A stretch of 41,155 nucleotides of DNA from Silene noctiflora. Taxonomy: Eukaryota > Streptophyta > Magnoliopsida > Caryophyllales > Caryophyllaceae. The stretch is taken from assembly GCA_009801015.1 (NCBI GenBank), contig VHZZ01010333.1, forward strand, positions 6,479-47,633. Direction: 5' to 3'. Below are positions 24,201 to 34,646 of this stretch, in pieces. How positions within the stretch are numbered: position 1 is the first letter of the stretch; the number at the start of each line of letters is the position of its first letter. The translations under genes were made by a program, and so were the position numbers. The notes below the pieces were generated by a model that did not search any database, was not told the origin of the DNA, and saw nothing but the letters and a program-made list of their open reading frames with translations.

Positions 24201-24681
24201 TCTGAGCTTCTTCTTCAGCTTGCCAACCTGCAAATTCAATTACAACAAATACAGTGACCCAAAGAAGATTTAACCTTGATGAGAGAAAAAAATGGTGGTA
24301 TATGTTAAATACATCTTGCAATAAGGACAACTTTAGTTCTCTACTAGTTTGGCTTCCACAGGTTGCCAGTTTCTTAGAACTTGGTGATCTGACCTTTTGC
24401 ACCTGTGAGAAAGTCAATTGAAGCTATTATAATAAATCATCAATTAGTCTTTTGTAGTGTGGTTTCACACAACATCGTGTAAAACTGATACAAGTCATAA
24501 GAAAGGCATGCCCATGTTAGTGTGAGAGTAGTTATCAAAGAATCCGTTTTACAAAATGCATTTGTAAAGTCGCCTTACACGAGTATTTGTGAAAAAGAAA
24601 ACAGAGTAGTGAGCAATGAAAGCTTACTTTCTCCATTTCTAGCTCAAAAGAAAGGTATTTTTCCCCTATTTCCATTTCCAT
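21287..24681 (-). CDS. MIP1-type leucine zipper / DUF547 protein
   Basis: Model: complement(join(21287..21589,21834..21950,22042..22125,22252..22311,22389..22488,22699..22994,23213..23755,24111..24227,24313..24402,24628..24681)). All junctions are GT-AG and in frame, giving 587 aa. The start [18 protein letters not shown] is the first ATG joining in frame to the next exon; a further upstream exon cannot be excluded. Residues of about 20-115 form the coiled coil ([22 protein letters not shown], then [19 protein letters not shown]) with the conserved LPPYLPPN between. A Ser-rich linker follows. The DUF547 domain lies at about 370-500 ([33 protein letters not shown]), and the protein ends [14 protein letters not shown]. 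The family is plant-wide, once described as ternary complex factor MIP1-like; its biochemical function is not established. Confidence 0.88.
21684..21780 (-). repeat. Stowaway-like end fragment in an intron of the DUF547 gene
   Basis: ATA|CTCCCTCCCAATTTTCTTTC at 21681-21703 matches one end of the MITEs above. I did not find a clear inverted partner within the 244-base intron, so it may be a truncated copy; the right limit is arbitrary. Confidence 0.35.
23756..24110 (-). other. Intron 3 of the DUF547 gene
   Basis: This 355-base intron lies between the LPPYLPPN exon and the coiled-coil exon. It contains a short direct repeat (CTTCATATAATTGTCAA / TTTCATATAATTGTCAA at about 23900-23950) and nothing else recognisable. 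Confidence 0.7.
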
Positions 24682-25959
24682 TGCACAACAGCAGGAAAAA
24701 GGCAGGGAATATGGGACCAGATTTTGAGGGGGAAAAAAGAAATAAAATCCAATAAATACAGATAATGTCGTAAAAATCGAAATTTAAACCAAAAATTAAG
24801 AAGACCCACGAAGATTATTTCAAAAGACAGCTGGTGATAGACACAGAAAACAAAGATTAAACCCAAAAAAACATTAGAAAAACATACTATAAAATAGGCA
24901 GTAATAAATTAAGTTAAGAAGTGGATGATATATACATTCTCAAGCACGACTGAAAGCTCTGGAGCTAATGTGTGTCACTTTATGGACAGCATATAATCTA
25001 TTGTTTATTTGATTAATCAGAGGGAAAATCCTTAAAATATGAGGTAAGTCAAATAAACAAATAAGTGAGCCAAGAAAACAGATTAAAAATTACAGAAGAT
25101 TAGTGGGCATTAATTAACTACTCCACCATTTTAGGAGTACTACGTATTAAATAGGTAGGAAGGAAAGTTTGAATGAAATTAAAGGGTACCCAGTATTCCA
25201 GTAATACAATGTCCCTGGATTTTCCTGAGTTCTGTCATCAACATCTGTATTTTAATACTACATTGCTGATAGCAAAAGTGAAAAAGATCCCTCCGAATCC
25301 CTTCCCTCCATGTTTATCATACAGTGATGCCCGGTTAATCCAAAACAGGGATTTTCGATCCCTGTTTACTAATTCCACATCAACAGATGGCATAAGCTGA
25401 TCTTCATAGGATCTTCAATCTTGATCAAAGTTATTCAACAATGAATCCCTATCTATATATGGTTGTAAGTTGTAACTTGTCAAGTATATCTTCATCTCAC
25501 AAAAATTCCAGTCGCACAGAAATACTTGTTTATGCAGATGATTGAGTAACTCTTGATTAGACTTGCACCACTGGCCATAGCTCCAACAAGTGTTTTGTGC
25601 TACCTTTTAAGCCTTCTTGTCAAAATAAAGCATGACACAGAGAAACACAAGTTCACAGATAGTCAGCACAATATCATCACTGCAACTCCAACAACTTTGG
25701 AGCTTCACAATCACAGAACAATTTTTTCCCGGTGTAAAGGTAGCTACAAGGCCAGTTTTTATGCTGACGGCTTCCGTATCGAGGTCATGAGCACAACCCA
25801 CAATGTCTTTTTTACTTGCTAACAAAGGTATGCTGATAGGCATAGAATCCTGGTCATGAGTACCATCTCTCAATGACTTTACCAGTAAGTTAACTGTCGT
25901 GTGCTACCTCTCTCGTCTATATGACTATATCAACCACATTGTGATTGAGCCAAGAAAGA
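24682..25959. other. Region between the DUF547 and PPR genes
   Basis: Both neighbours are on the minus strand, so this holds the 5' end of the DUF547 gene and the 3' end of the PPR transcript. An 88-codon minus-strand open frame at 25607-25873 is overlapped by an 89-codon plus-strand frame at 25553-25822; neither is recognised. No complete mobile element was seen. Confidence 0.5.
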
Positions 25960-28263
25960 TTAAGCAATTTCAGAAGTTTTAAACCTATCTACGTTGTCTG
26001 TCCAACTATATCCTCCATCCTTGTTTAAATCTTTGGTATCCATAAGCTCTCTAATAGCCCTCGCTTCTTCCCACCTCCCCTCTGAAGAATAGATATTGCC
26101 CAAAAGCAAATAAGGTGTACAACTTCTTGGATTCAGGGAGAAGAGTTTTTCTGCAGCTCGTTTGGCCACAAAAATGTCGCTGTAAACTCTACACGAACTA
26201 AGCAAAACCTCCCAGATAACAGGATCATCCTTACATGGCAATCTCATGATTAGCATTTCAGCTTCATGTAATCTCCCAGCTCTACCCAAAGCATCAATGA
26301 TACATGTATAATGATCTAAACTTGGCTTGATTTTGTGCTTTGGAAGCATTGACTCGAAGATTTTTATCCCTTCATCAACTAAACCGGAATGGCTACAAGC
26401 TGTTAGAATAGCTACAAAGGTTATATTATCTGGCTCTTCCCCTGCATTAATCATACACGAGTACAGACGCGCTGCCACGTTACCATATCCATTTTGTGCA
26501 TACCCATGTATCATCTCATTCCAAATGATGACATTTTTCACAGGCATTGCATCAAATACATCCTGAGCCCCCGATACGTTACCACATTTACAGTACATAT
26601 CAATCAGAGCACTTCCTACATATATGTCATTTATGAATCCGAACTTCACTATTTGAGCATGAAGCTGTTTACCTTGAGATGGAAAGGACTGTTTGGCACA
26701 ACAACTTACCATAGTGGCATAAGAGAATTGGCTAGGGCGTATATCCCGTCTTCTCATTGTATAAAAGAAATCGAATGCCTCCTTTTCTCTAGAATTAACG
26801 GAAAATCCAGCCAGGATAGCATTCCAGCAAACAATATCCACAACCGGCAGTTGATCAAATATATACTTTGCAATATCCATCTTCCCACTCTTGGAATACA
26901 AAGTGATAAGACTACTGCCAACATAGATATCATTATTAACCGTTGCCTTAAGTGAAACCGCATGGATTTGTTTCCCACCTTCCAGAAGCCCCATCTCAAC
27001 GCACGAGGTTAGCACAATAGCCAGGGTGGTACTATCAGGCTTTACATTTTGCCACTGCATCTTCCTGAAAAGCATGATCGCCTCTTCGTTGTTTTCAATC
27101 TGTGAATACCCGGAAAGCATAGCATTCCACGAGCTTATAGTTGGGTTAGCCATTGTTTCAAATAATCGACGGCCAAGTGTAAGATCCCCAGATTTGGCAC
27201 ATGATACCATCATATTAATAAAAGTCACCTCATCTGGCTGGTAACCAGATGATATCATTCTCTCCATAATCTCCATGGCTTTGTCACACTTGCTAGTTCT
27301 ACCATATCCAGCTATCATAATATTCCATGAAACGACACTTGGTTTGGATAGATTTTGAAAAATAATATTCGCAGAATCCATGTCGCCAGCCTTGGTATAC
27401 ATATCAAGCAAAGAGTTAACCAAATAAAAATCAGTTTCAAATCCAAGTTTGACGCAAAGACCATGCACTAATCTGCCATGTACTTTATATGGCAAGCCAT
27501 CATCCTCCCCTCTAGCACAAGTATTAACAATGCTCGACAAAGATACCGCATCTATGCAAACTCGAGTCCTATGCATCAACTTAAACACTCCCAACGCCTC
27601 TTCAATTCTTCGACCCTCCACCAAACCACCCATCAATGCTGTGAATGACACCTCATTAGGCTCCGGCAACTCTTTGAATGCACGAATACCCTCACCTACA
27701 CATCTACATTTACAGTACAACGTAAGCAAAGCATTCCCGACAAACATATTCTTGTCAACCCCAACCTTAATGGCGAGACCATGACACAACCTCCCTAACT
27801 CAACCTCCAATAAGACGCTACAAGCACGGAAAATGCTAGCAAATGTAAAGCGGGTAGGCACGAAACCTTGTGAAACCATCATCACATACATATCCAACGC
27901 CTTACCATGATCACCAGCCTTAACAAAGGCGCTAATCATATTATTCCAGGACATCACATTTCGGTCAGGCATTTCATCAAACAACTTGTGAGCATCATCC
28001 AGCTTGTTAGCCATACGTAACCCACTAAGCATGGTGTTCCAAGAAAAGATATTTCTTTGAGGTATTTCATCAAATACGCGGCGTGCAGAAATGGGGTCAT
28101 TACATTTGAAGTAAAAATCAATGAAACAGTTAAAAAGGTAAGTATTTGATGGTATGGAAGAACGAATAATGTGGCCATGAAGAAGCTTCCCAAGTTTATG
28201 CGATTTTTGAACAATGCATGATTCCAGTAAGTTTGCTATCAAATCAATGTGTTGACGAAACAT
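25960..28263 (-). CDS. Pentatricopeptide repeat protein (PLS class, E-type end)
   Basis: An intronless 767-aa frame starts MFRQHIDLIANLLESC. An ATG 14 codons upstream (28305) is in frame, but the shorter start fits better with the homologue At4g20770, whose alignable N-terminus has similar length. Tandem PPR motifs run over almost the whole protein (e.g. NTMLSGLRMANKLDDAHKLF, NNMISAFVKAGDHGKALDMY, LIDMYCKCGNVSGAQDVF, NEMIHGYAQNGYGNVAARLY). An E-type tail follows (HYTCIIDALGRAGRLHEAEML, VIWEVLLSSCRV, PYLLLGNIYSSEGRWEEA). There is no DYW deaminase domain. PLS-class proteins bind organelle RNA and usually act in C-to-U editing with a partner; target and organelle cannot be read from the sequence. 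The frame is intact. Confidence 0.92.
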   Translation of the reverse strand: MFRQHIDLIANLLESCIVQKSHKLGKLLHGHIIRSSIPSNTYLFNCFIDFYFKCNDPISARRVFDEIPQRNIFSWNTMLSGLRMANKLDDAHKLFDEMPDRNVMSWNNMISAFVKAGDHGKALDMYVMMVSQGFVPTRFTFASIFRACSVLLEVELGRLCHGLAIKVGVDKNMFVGNALLTLYCKCRCVGEGIRAFKELPEPNEVSFTALMGGLVEGRRIEEALGVFKLMHRTRVCIDAVSLSSIVNTCARGEDDGLPYKVHGRLVHGLCVKLGFETDFYLVNSLLDMYTKAGDMDSANIIFQNLSKPSVVSWNIMIAGYGRTSKCDKAMEIMERMISSGYQPDEVTFINMMVSCAKSGDLTLGRRLFETMANPTISSWNAMLSGYSQIENNEEAIMLFRKMQWQNVKPDSTTLAIVLTSCVEMGLLEGGKQIHAVSLKATVNNDIYVGSSLITLYSKSGKMDIAKYIFDQLPVVDIVCWNAILAGFSVNSREKEAFDFFYTMRRRDIRPSQFSYATMVSCCAKQSFPSQGKQLHAQIVKFGFINDIYVGSALIDMYCKCGNVSGAQDVFDAMPVKNVIIWNEMIHGYAQNGYGNVAARLYSCMINAGEEPDNITFVAILTACSHSGLVDEGIKIFESMLPKHKIKPSLDHYTCIIDALGRAGRLHEAEMLIMRLPCKDDPVIWEVLLSSCRVYSDIFVAKRAAEKLFSLNPRSCTPYLLLGNIYSSEGRWEEARAIRELMDTKDLNKDGGYSWTDNVDRFKTSEIA

Positions 28264-28334
28264 AATGATTTTTAAACTCAACCAAAATATGATACGGAGT
28301 AACAACTAAGACCACTGGCTTACCAACTATTTTG

Positions 28335-28365
<31 letters not shown>

Positions 28366-28500
28366 GAGGAAGGGGTATTTAGGTAACACAAATTCTTATT
28401 TAGACGGAGGTACGTATTAAACCTTGAGAGTTAAAACGGTCAAATACGTACCAAATTAGAGGGGTTTTCGTTTTCACAAGATTGATCCGCTCTGAATTCC
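28264..28500. promoter_or_regulatory. Short divergent promoter between PPR and PIG-M genes
   Basis: The PPR gene (-) and the PIG-M gene (+) are divergent. The PIG-M leader exon seems to lie around 28500-28660, leaving only about 240 bases for both promoters. The interval includes T11 directly followed by about A19 (near 28329-28362), a symmetrical T/A tract. No clear TATA box was seen. Confidence 0.5.
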
Positions 28501-30301
28501 AGTGCAGACTACTCCTTGTTGAGATCAAATCGGTTATTACCAGATTCAGCATCACTGTTTTTACTGTGCTCTTCTGTTACCAACTTGTTTCCTCCCATCA
28601 TCAACAACAACAACGACATTAACAACTGCAGTCTGCACTGCCTTTACTTTTTTCGCTGTAAGTTCCACACTTGAATGCAATATTTGATCTAATCATATAC
28701 TATTTCGTTTGCAATTTGCAAATGTCAGCTCTCCACTTTCTTTAATTCTTTTCATAATTCCATCATTTTAGAATCAACATATGTTTTTTGATTCATGTTT
28801 TACAAATTGCTCATCAGCTCATCTCTTGTTGTCTGCATTTTAATTATGATTTCCTCATACTATTTAGAATTGCTCCATTTGGAAATGCAAAACCGGATTA
28901 AGAAATCACCGCCGATAATCTTTGATATTTTAATTTAGAATGGGATTATACCGTGGCTTGTTCAGTGGCGGAATCAAGATTTCAAGTTAGTATTAAGCCT
29001 GTCTGATTGTTCACAAAGATTTGAAGTTAGTTCCAAAGGCAAGTTAAGTTAATTCATCGATCACCACCTTGTGTATTTTTTACAAAATGGGGATTTTCGT
29101 TAGGGGAGGGGGAGCCCAACTAGTAATTCAATAACATAATCTACAAAAATAATCCATAAACGTGAGGAAGCACATTGGTCAAGTAATGTAAGAAGACTTG
29201 ATATAGTTTATTTGAGACGAATGTCTTGGCAAGTTCATTTTCCTTTAGTGCAATTGCCTCTTTTTCTCTATGCTGGTGTTGGTCCAGGTCATAGAGCGGT
29301 TGACCTTTGTTCCCACCAACCCAAGAACTGCAATGAGGAGGGATGTTTGTTAAAAGGACTACTGAAACAAAAGACAGTTTATACATGAATGAGGACGGTT
29401 TTTGGCATTGTTTTTATTGCCGATTGATTCATTGTGCAGCATTGCTATAAGAACAATGTCTGACATTGTAGAGCTGGCCCTCTCGTGGTGAGTTTTACAA
29501 ATTTATAAACCAGTGCGTCGTTGTGAAATAGTGTTTGTACGGGCCATTGGGGGTTAGACACTATAGTTGAGAAATGACTCATCGCATGTTCTTAGAAGGT
29601 ACAAAATCAAGAGAAAAAGGATCAACTGCTACAATGCTAATTTGCATCTTAGTTAGGAAAGTTTGTATCATTTTAAATTTTTAATTAATACTCTCTTCTT
29701 AACGATGAATTGTTATCTATTCCCATTTTGAGTTGTATTATTCATTTGTTAACTATCTCTAAAGTTTTATGCTACACATCTCAGATGCTCTTACATTTTA
29801 GCCATGCTAAGTTTTATCCTTTTTTAGTTTATCTGCATTACTATTGCGTGGTTTCTTTCCGAATCATATTTACTGCATAGCTGATGATATTTATTTGTAG
29901 CATTCATTAAGTTTTTAAAGTTGAAACGATAATCAGTACGTTACCAAGTTAACTATTCCGTAGTAGAGGAACTCGCATTCTCTTTTCTAATTCTTCTTCT
30001 GGGTACTCGCTACTTGTAACATTTGATTTGATGCTCCTATTGCTATATAAACTCATTTGTTATGTAAGGCTACTTTGCTCTTTGCTGTACAACTAGCCTC
30101 TTTAGCGCCAACAACTTTTTTACGACGGTTTTAACTGTTACATTCATTCCCCATTAACCATTTAACCCTATAACTAAACTAAATGAGGAATACACAAGGA
30201 TTCGGGTTGGTTTCACATATGATTCACTGTATTTAGAGACATGCTACTGTTGCTGATGTATGGCAACTTCCATTGACTAGCTTTCCATTTATATCGCAGC
30301 G
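28501..30301 (+). other. Probable 5' UTR exon and long leader intron of the PIG-M gene
   Basis: A GT donor TTTCGCT|GTAAGTTCC at about 28660 and an acceptor TATATCGCAG|CG at 30299, three bases before the ATG at 30302, suggest a leader intron of about 1.64 kb. The CT-rich stretch at 28560-28660 (repeated CAACAACAACAAC) looks like a plant 5' UTR. An 81-codon antisense open frame at 29141-29386 is not recognised. No complete mobile element was identified. Confidence 0.5.
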
Positions 30302-32697
30302 ATGATGATTACTTTCCACAGAGTGTTAGTATTTTCGACAGCCTTACGTGTGGCCTTGATCATTTATGGGGACTGGCAAGACTCTCATATGGAGGTTAGA
30401 TATACTGATGTTGATTACCTCGTCTTCTCTGATGCTGCTGCTTTGGTGTCCAAGGGAGACTCTCCTTTCAAGAGAACTACGTATCGATACTCTCCATTGC
30501 TTGCCTTCCTACTCATACCAAATGTTATTTTCCATCCCTCTTGGGGGAAATATCTTTTCTCAGCTTCAGGTTTATACAATCTCACTTCATCATCTCTCCT
30601 TTACTTCCTCTACTTTTATCAATCAGCCAATTTTTTCGGTCGAGACTTCAGTGTCAATGTCATTTACTCTACTCTAATTTTGTTTTATACTTTCAGCTTT
30701 GTGGAAAATGTAAGGTCCATGCCTTCATTTTAAAGAGACTTAGTTTCTCTCTGTCTACCTTGTAGATCTGCTGGTTGGCTACTTGATTCGCACAATTTTG
30801 AAGCTCCGTGGGGTACCGGATGATAAGTGCTTGTACTCTGTGATGGCATGGCTTTTCAATCCATTTACGTTTACCATTGGAACCCGCGGGAATTGTGAAC
30901 CTATTGTTTGTGCAGCTATCTTGTGGATCATAACCTGTATCATGAAGGGTACAATCTACCTTTGCCATTTTCTATCTGTGTTAAAATGGGTAGTCTGTAC
31001 TGTGGGCTGTCTTTGGCATTTATCTTCTATATCGTCGCATTGATGCGTCCTGATCCATGAGATCATCATGCCTCAAATTATTAATTAAGTGAATCTTTGA
31101 CAGTATAACATTTTTAAAAAGTGACAAAGTGAGTTGCTCAGACTGATGCTTCCCTTGACCTGTAGGAACTTGGTTTTTTGGGCCTCATGTCTTCGTGGGT
31201 TAAAAAAACTAGACGTATGCGGTTAAAATGTTCTTTCTAACATTCTCTTCTAGGTTGGTGCTATTATTGCCATAGAATTGGAACTTTTAGACAATTTTAA
31301 GCAAGCTTTCTGAACATTTACGTCGTTAACTTCTGTGTATTCCATTTTACAGGTCAAACGTATCAAGCAGCTATCTGGTATGGACTTATTGTCCACTTCA
31401 GGATATATCCCATTATATATTCACTTCCCATCATATTAGTTCTCGATCCACGTTATATCCAATCTGGTCAGAAGCCTGAGCTTGTGAAATGGAGTTCTCA
31501 TTCGGGAAATGCTACAAAAACCTCAGATGGAATAGAGTCCAGGACATTATGGACTATAGTGGGAAGCTTTTTGTCAAGCACAAGAATCCTATTTGCTTTA
31601 ATATCGGGTTCCATTTTCCTTGCTTGCACTGGTGCTTTTTATTACTTGTATGGGTGGGAGTTTTTGCATGAAGCACTGCTATACCATCTCACTCGCGCTG
31701 ATCCAAGGCACAATTTCTCTATATATTTCTACCACATATACCTCCATTACCAACAAGACTTGTCAATTGCGGAAAAGCTCATCTCTTTCCTGCCACAGTT
31801 TACACTGCAGCTGGTTTTGATAAAGAGCTTCGCCTTAGATCTCCCTTTCTGCTTTCTGGTGCAGACGGTGGCATTTGTAGCATTCAACAAGGTTTGTGCT
31901 GTGCATCATGTTTCCTGGAAGCTAAGACATACAGTTGCAACTAGTAATTATAAGTAGACTTGGCAAACAGGCCATCCAGTTCAATATCTTGGCTATATTA
32001 TGCATGTTTGCTTGGTTACTCTTGGTATAGCCTCTTTCGGCTCAATTGGTTTCTGGTCAAGTGGTTGCAGACTTACAGGTCGGGTCATTTGGTCTGACTT
32101 GGGTCATGTTTATTAATTTTTTTTGTCATTTACTCCGTATAATTTAGCTAAACTTAGATGTAATTTCAAATTAGTCACTTTGGGTCAATCTCAAATCTGG
32201 TCATTTTTGTCTGGTGCTTTGGGTTGGGACATTTCTGCTGGTTTAATATCCGGTCTAACAAAGTTTAGGCTAGCTACGGATCAGATTAGGTCAATTTGGG
32301 TCATTGGTTAGGTTTAGTGTTTCCCAATATAATTATATGCACCAGATATCATTGTGGATTTAATTTTTTTCGTCCCACGCAGGTAATTACAGCACAATAT
32401 TTCGTGTGGTTCTTTTGCTTGCTACCTTTGGTACTGCCATGGAGCAAGATGAAACTGAAATGGGAAGGATTTTTCTGTATTTTGGGTTGGATGGGAACTC
32501 AACTTCACTGGCTAATGTGGGGCTACCTGCTAGAATTCAAAGGAAGGAATGTGTTCTTGCAACTCTGGATTGCAAGCCTACTCTTTCTATTTGCTAATTC
32601 AATTGTTCTTATTGCTATAGTTCGTCGTCATCGATACACTCCAATTTTTCAACGCCATAAAAGTCATAGTTACGAGGGGAACTTGAAACTTAAGTAA
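30302..32697 (+). CDS. PNT1: GPI mannosyltransferase I, PIG-M / PEANUT1 type
   Basis: Model: join(30302..30569,30766..30948,31353..31891,32383..32697), all GT-AG and in frame, 434 aa; the Arabidopsis protein is of similar size. The enzyme (family GT50) adds the first mannose from dolichol-phosphate-mannose to GlcN-PI on the ER lumenal side during GPI-anchor synthesis, with PIG-X as partner in animals. Support: the lumenal DxD motif in [10 protein letters not shown] (D36, D38) after the first membrane segment, the conserved [11 protein letters not shown] and [15 protein letters not shown] blocks, [26 protein letters not shown], and several hydrophobic membrane segments to the end. The protein ends in a basic tail. 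Loss affects cell-wall proteins in plants (known for PEANUT1). The frame is intact. Confidence 0.93.
31955..32310 (+). mobile_element. TAGACTTGGCAAAC-end element in PIG-M intron 3
   Basis: TAGACTTGGCAAACAGGCCA at 31955 is the same left end as the hAT-like element at 7459. The interior has repeated TGGGTCAAT/GGTCATTT text like the copies at 7459 and 12502. I could not place a matching right end, so the limit at about 32310 is approximate and the copy may be truncated. Confidence 0.45.
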
Positions 32698-33496
32698 GTC
32701 CCAAAGATTACCGCACCGCTGGATGTTGTATGAAATGGAGTTGCAATCTGGATCGTCCAATTTCTAAGTATGGCATATGTGGGTCACACCGTCACAGGGG
32801 AAATTTAAGACGTTTGGATTACGGTGGGTGGTCTGTGATGTGGAGCTCGAAACTCTGGTCAGACTCGTGTCCCAAGGTGGGCCTTATCCAGCCTCAGCGA
32901 CTACATATTAGGTGGCTAGAACCAGTTAGCTAGTACCGGCTGCTCATCAAGAAAGCTGAGCCAGTATATGTTTACTGCTATTTTTTCCATCAAATTGACT
33001 CGAGTTGTGTTGTAGTAGTACCTCTCTTTTTATGTATTTATGTTATCCTTGGTGTACATCATTGTGTTGGTAAATTCTCGATCCAGCAATTTTTGGGTAA
33101 TTTCTGTGGTGCACAGCTCGGATTATTGTTGTTTGAAGTCTGGTCGGTTTGGTTCATGTGGCTACAGGTCTGCTCATTAGGCACATTGGGTCATTTTTGG
33201 TGTTTCTGGTCAATTCAAATTAGAATATTTTTTGCTGTAAGTTGTGTTGAGTAATTATGGGTTAAGTTATTCAAATCTACCCTAACTTTATTAGGGTTAG
33301 TTCAAGGAGTGCGAAAAGAGGTGCCAAGGAAAAGGGTGGTTGTATACAAAAGCAATAACTAGAGGAAAAGTGCAAGGTAAATACAAAAGAATATTGTTCT
33401 TGGAGTACAAGATAATATTGGAAACAATAGGAAGAAATTTAGATTAAAATTTCGCAATATCCAAGCTCGAAGATCTTGGTTTACTGCCGTATCATC
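32698..33496 (+). other. PIG-M 3' region and spacer before the XTH pseudogene
   Basis: This stretch holds the PIG-M 3' UTR and downstream DNA. Around 33140-33220 the text (GGTCGGTTTGGTTCATG, CATTGGGTCATTTTTGGTG, TTTCTGGTCAATTC) resembles the interior of the element at 31955-32310, suggesting a second fragment. No coding sequence is visible. Confidence 0.5.
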
Positions 33497-34466
33497 TTAG
33501 TTTTGTTGGAGAGAACATTCCTCGGGGAATTTCCCAACGGCGTTGGCGACAGGGCAATAGTCATAGATCATGTAGTTGTCTTTGATCCATTTCATTTGGT
33601 AGTACTGAGTTTGAGTTCGTTGGTAGTATTTACACGAGTCAGTCCATCAGTTAGCGGAATTGTAGCTAGAACATTTCCACACTGAGTTTTGGTCGGGGCG
33701 GAAGCAATAATTAGGATTGTAGGTTTGGAAATTGGCTACAAATGGTGCAAGTGACCAGTCTGTCTTAACTCGGCCACCTTGAGTAGCCCAGTCGTCTGCA
33801 TTCCAGAGAGACTGGCATATGCGTTCATTGGTTGTGAGTCCGGGAAGTTGATTTCTGAGTCATGGAAGTTTCAGAATACTCTTATTGGTACACTGTCTAC
33901 TAGCCACCGTGACTAAAGGGTTAGAAATAGGAGTAAACGGGATGATAAAGGTAACGATGAAATTGCGTTGAAAATTGTCACAACATAAGAAGCGCAAACA
34001 ATTTGTATGTTAAATAAATTTGCTTCATTAAAACCGAGTCTGTAAATTGACAACTTACACAACAGAATAAGGGGTCCATTGAATGGTGTAGTTGTGATAA
34101 CCATCAGTAGGGTTAAACCAAGCGGCCCTGAATTGTTGTTCGCGCTGGCCGACTCCCTTGGTGAAGATATTAGTGTGAATTGTGTAGGGTTGCCCTGAAA
34201 CATTACCAAGGAACTCGAAATCAATCTCGTCGTGGCCCGGGCCGGATGATGATAGCGGGAGAATAGAAGAATGATGAAAACAGTTTGCCTTGCCTACAAT
34301 ATGATTCTCTTATTATGGATTTGGTGAACGGATGTCATTTTCATTTCCTTCTTCTTGTTGATTTCATTTATGTTGTCTCGTGATCAAAGTGAGTTGTCGA
34401 AGTACATACAAACATGGTGAGAAGAAAACTTACATAGAAAGTGGTGACTGTTCCGGCGGAGTTGCC
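33497..34466 (-). pseudogene. Xyloglucan endotransglucosylase/hydrolase (XTH) pseudogene, 5' part missing
   Basis: Three exon remnants are readable on the minus strand: 34434-34466 (GNSAGTVTTFY then GTAAGT), 34059-34255 ([20 protein letters not shown]..., ending PYSVV before GTAAGT) and 33497-33905 ([34 protein letters not shown], ..., MKWIKDNYMIYDYC). DEIDFEFLG is the GH16 XTH catalytic motif, which is retained. Damage: the acceptor before exon 34059-34255 reads CCCG instead of CAG; an in-frame TGA lies after VPIRVF; two extra bases in AGTCTCTCTGG shift the frame at NAYASL|WNADD; a TGA occurs in SAN*WTD. The N-terminal exons are absent: homology stops where the copia sequence begins. Such enzymes cut and rejoin xyloglucan in the cell wall, but this copy cannot be functional. 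Confidence 0.9.
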
Positions 34467-34581
34467 CGATTAGGCCTCGTTCTTGTACTTGGGCTTCGAC
34501 CCACTCCGTCTTGTATTTATATATTCCCGTATGCTAATGAGAAGACACAACACACAATTAATCACCTCACATCGTTTAACA

Positions 34582-34594
34582 TGGTATCAGTGTC
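34582..34594 (+). other. Primer binding site of the copia element (initiator tRNA-Met type)
   Basis: TGGTATCAGTGTC follows an LTR end ...TTTAACA. It matches the usual plant initiator-tRNA-Met primer site TGGTATCAGAGC at the first nine bases, which places the end of the 5' LTR at 34581. Confidence 0.75.
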
Positions 34595-34646
34595 AACTCC
34601 AAAAACCCTAAACTCCTAATCGCCTTTCCTGTGTTCTTCTTCCACG

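Noticed and set aside
24940-25400. Possible extra 5' exons of the DUF547 gene
   Set aside because: Candidate minus-strand segments near 24945-24975 and 25290-25400 contain stops or no ATG that joins in frame; the exon at 24628-24681 supplies a start that splices cleanly.
28264-28305. Upstream in-frame ATG for the PPR gene (28305)
   Set aside because: It would add 14 hydrophobic residues not matching the homologue; it cannot be excluded as part of an organelle targeting peptide, so it is kept only as an alternative.
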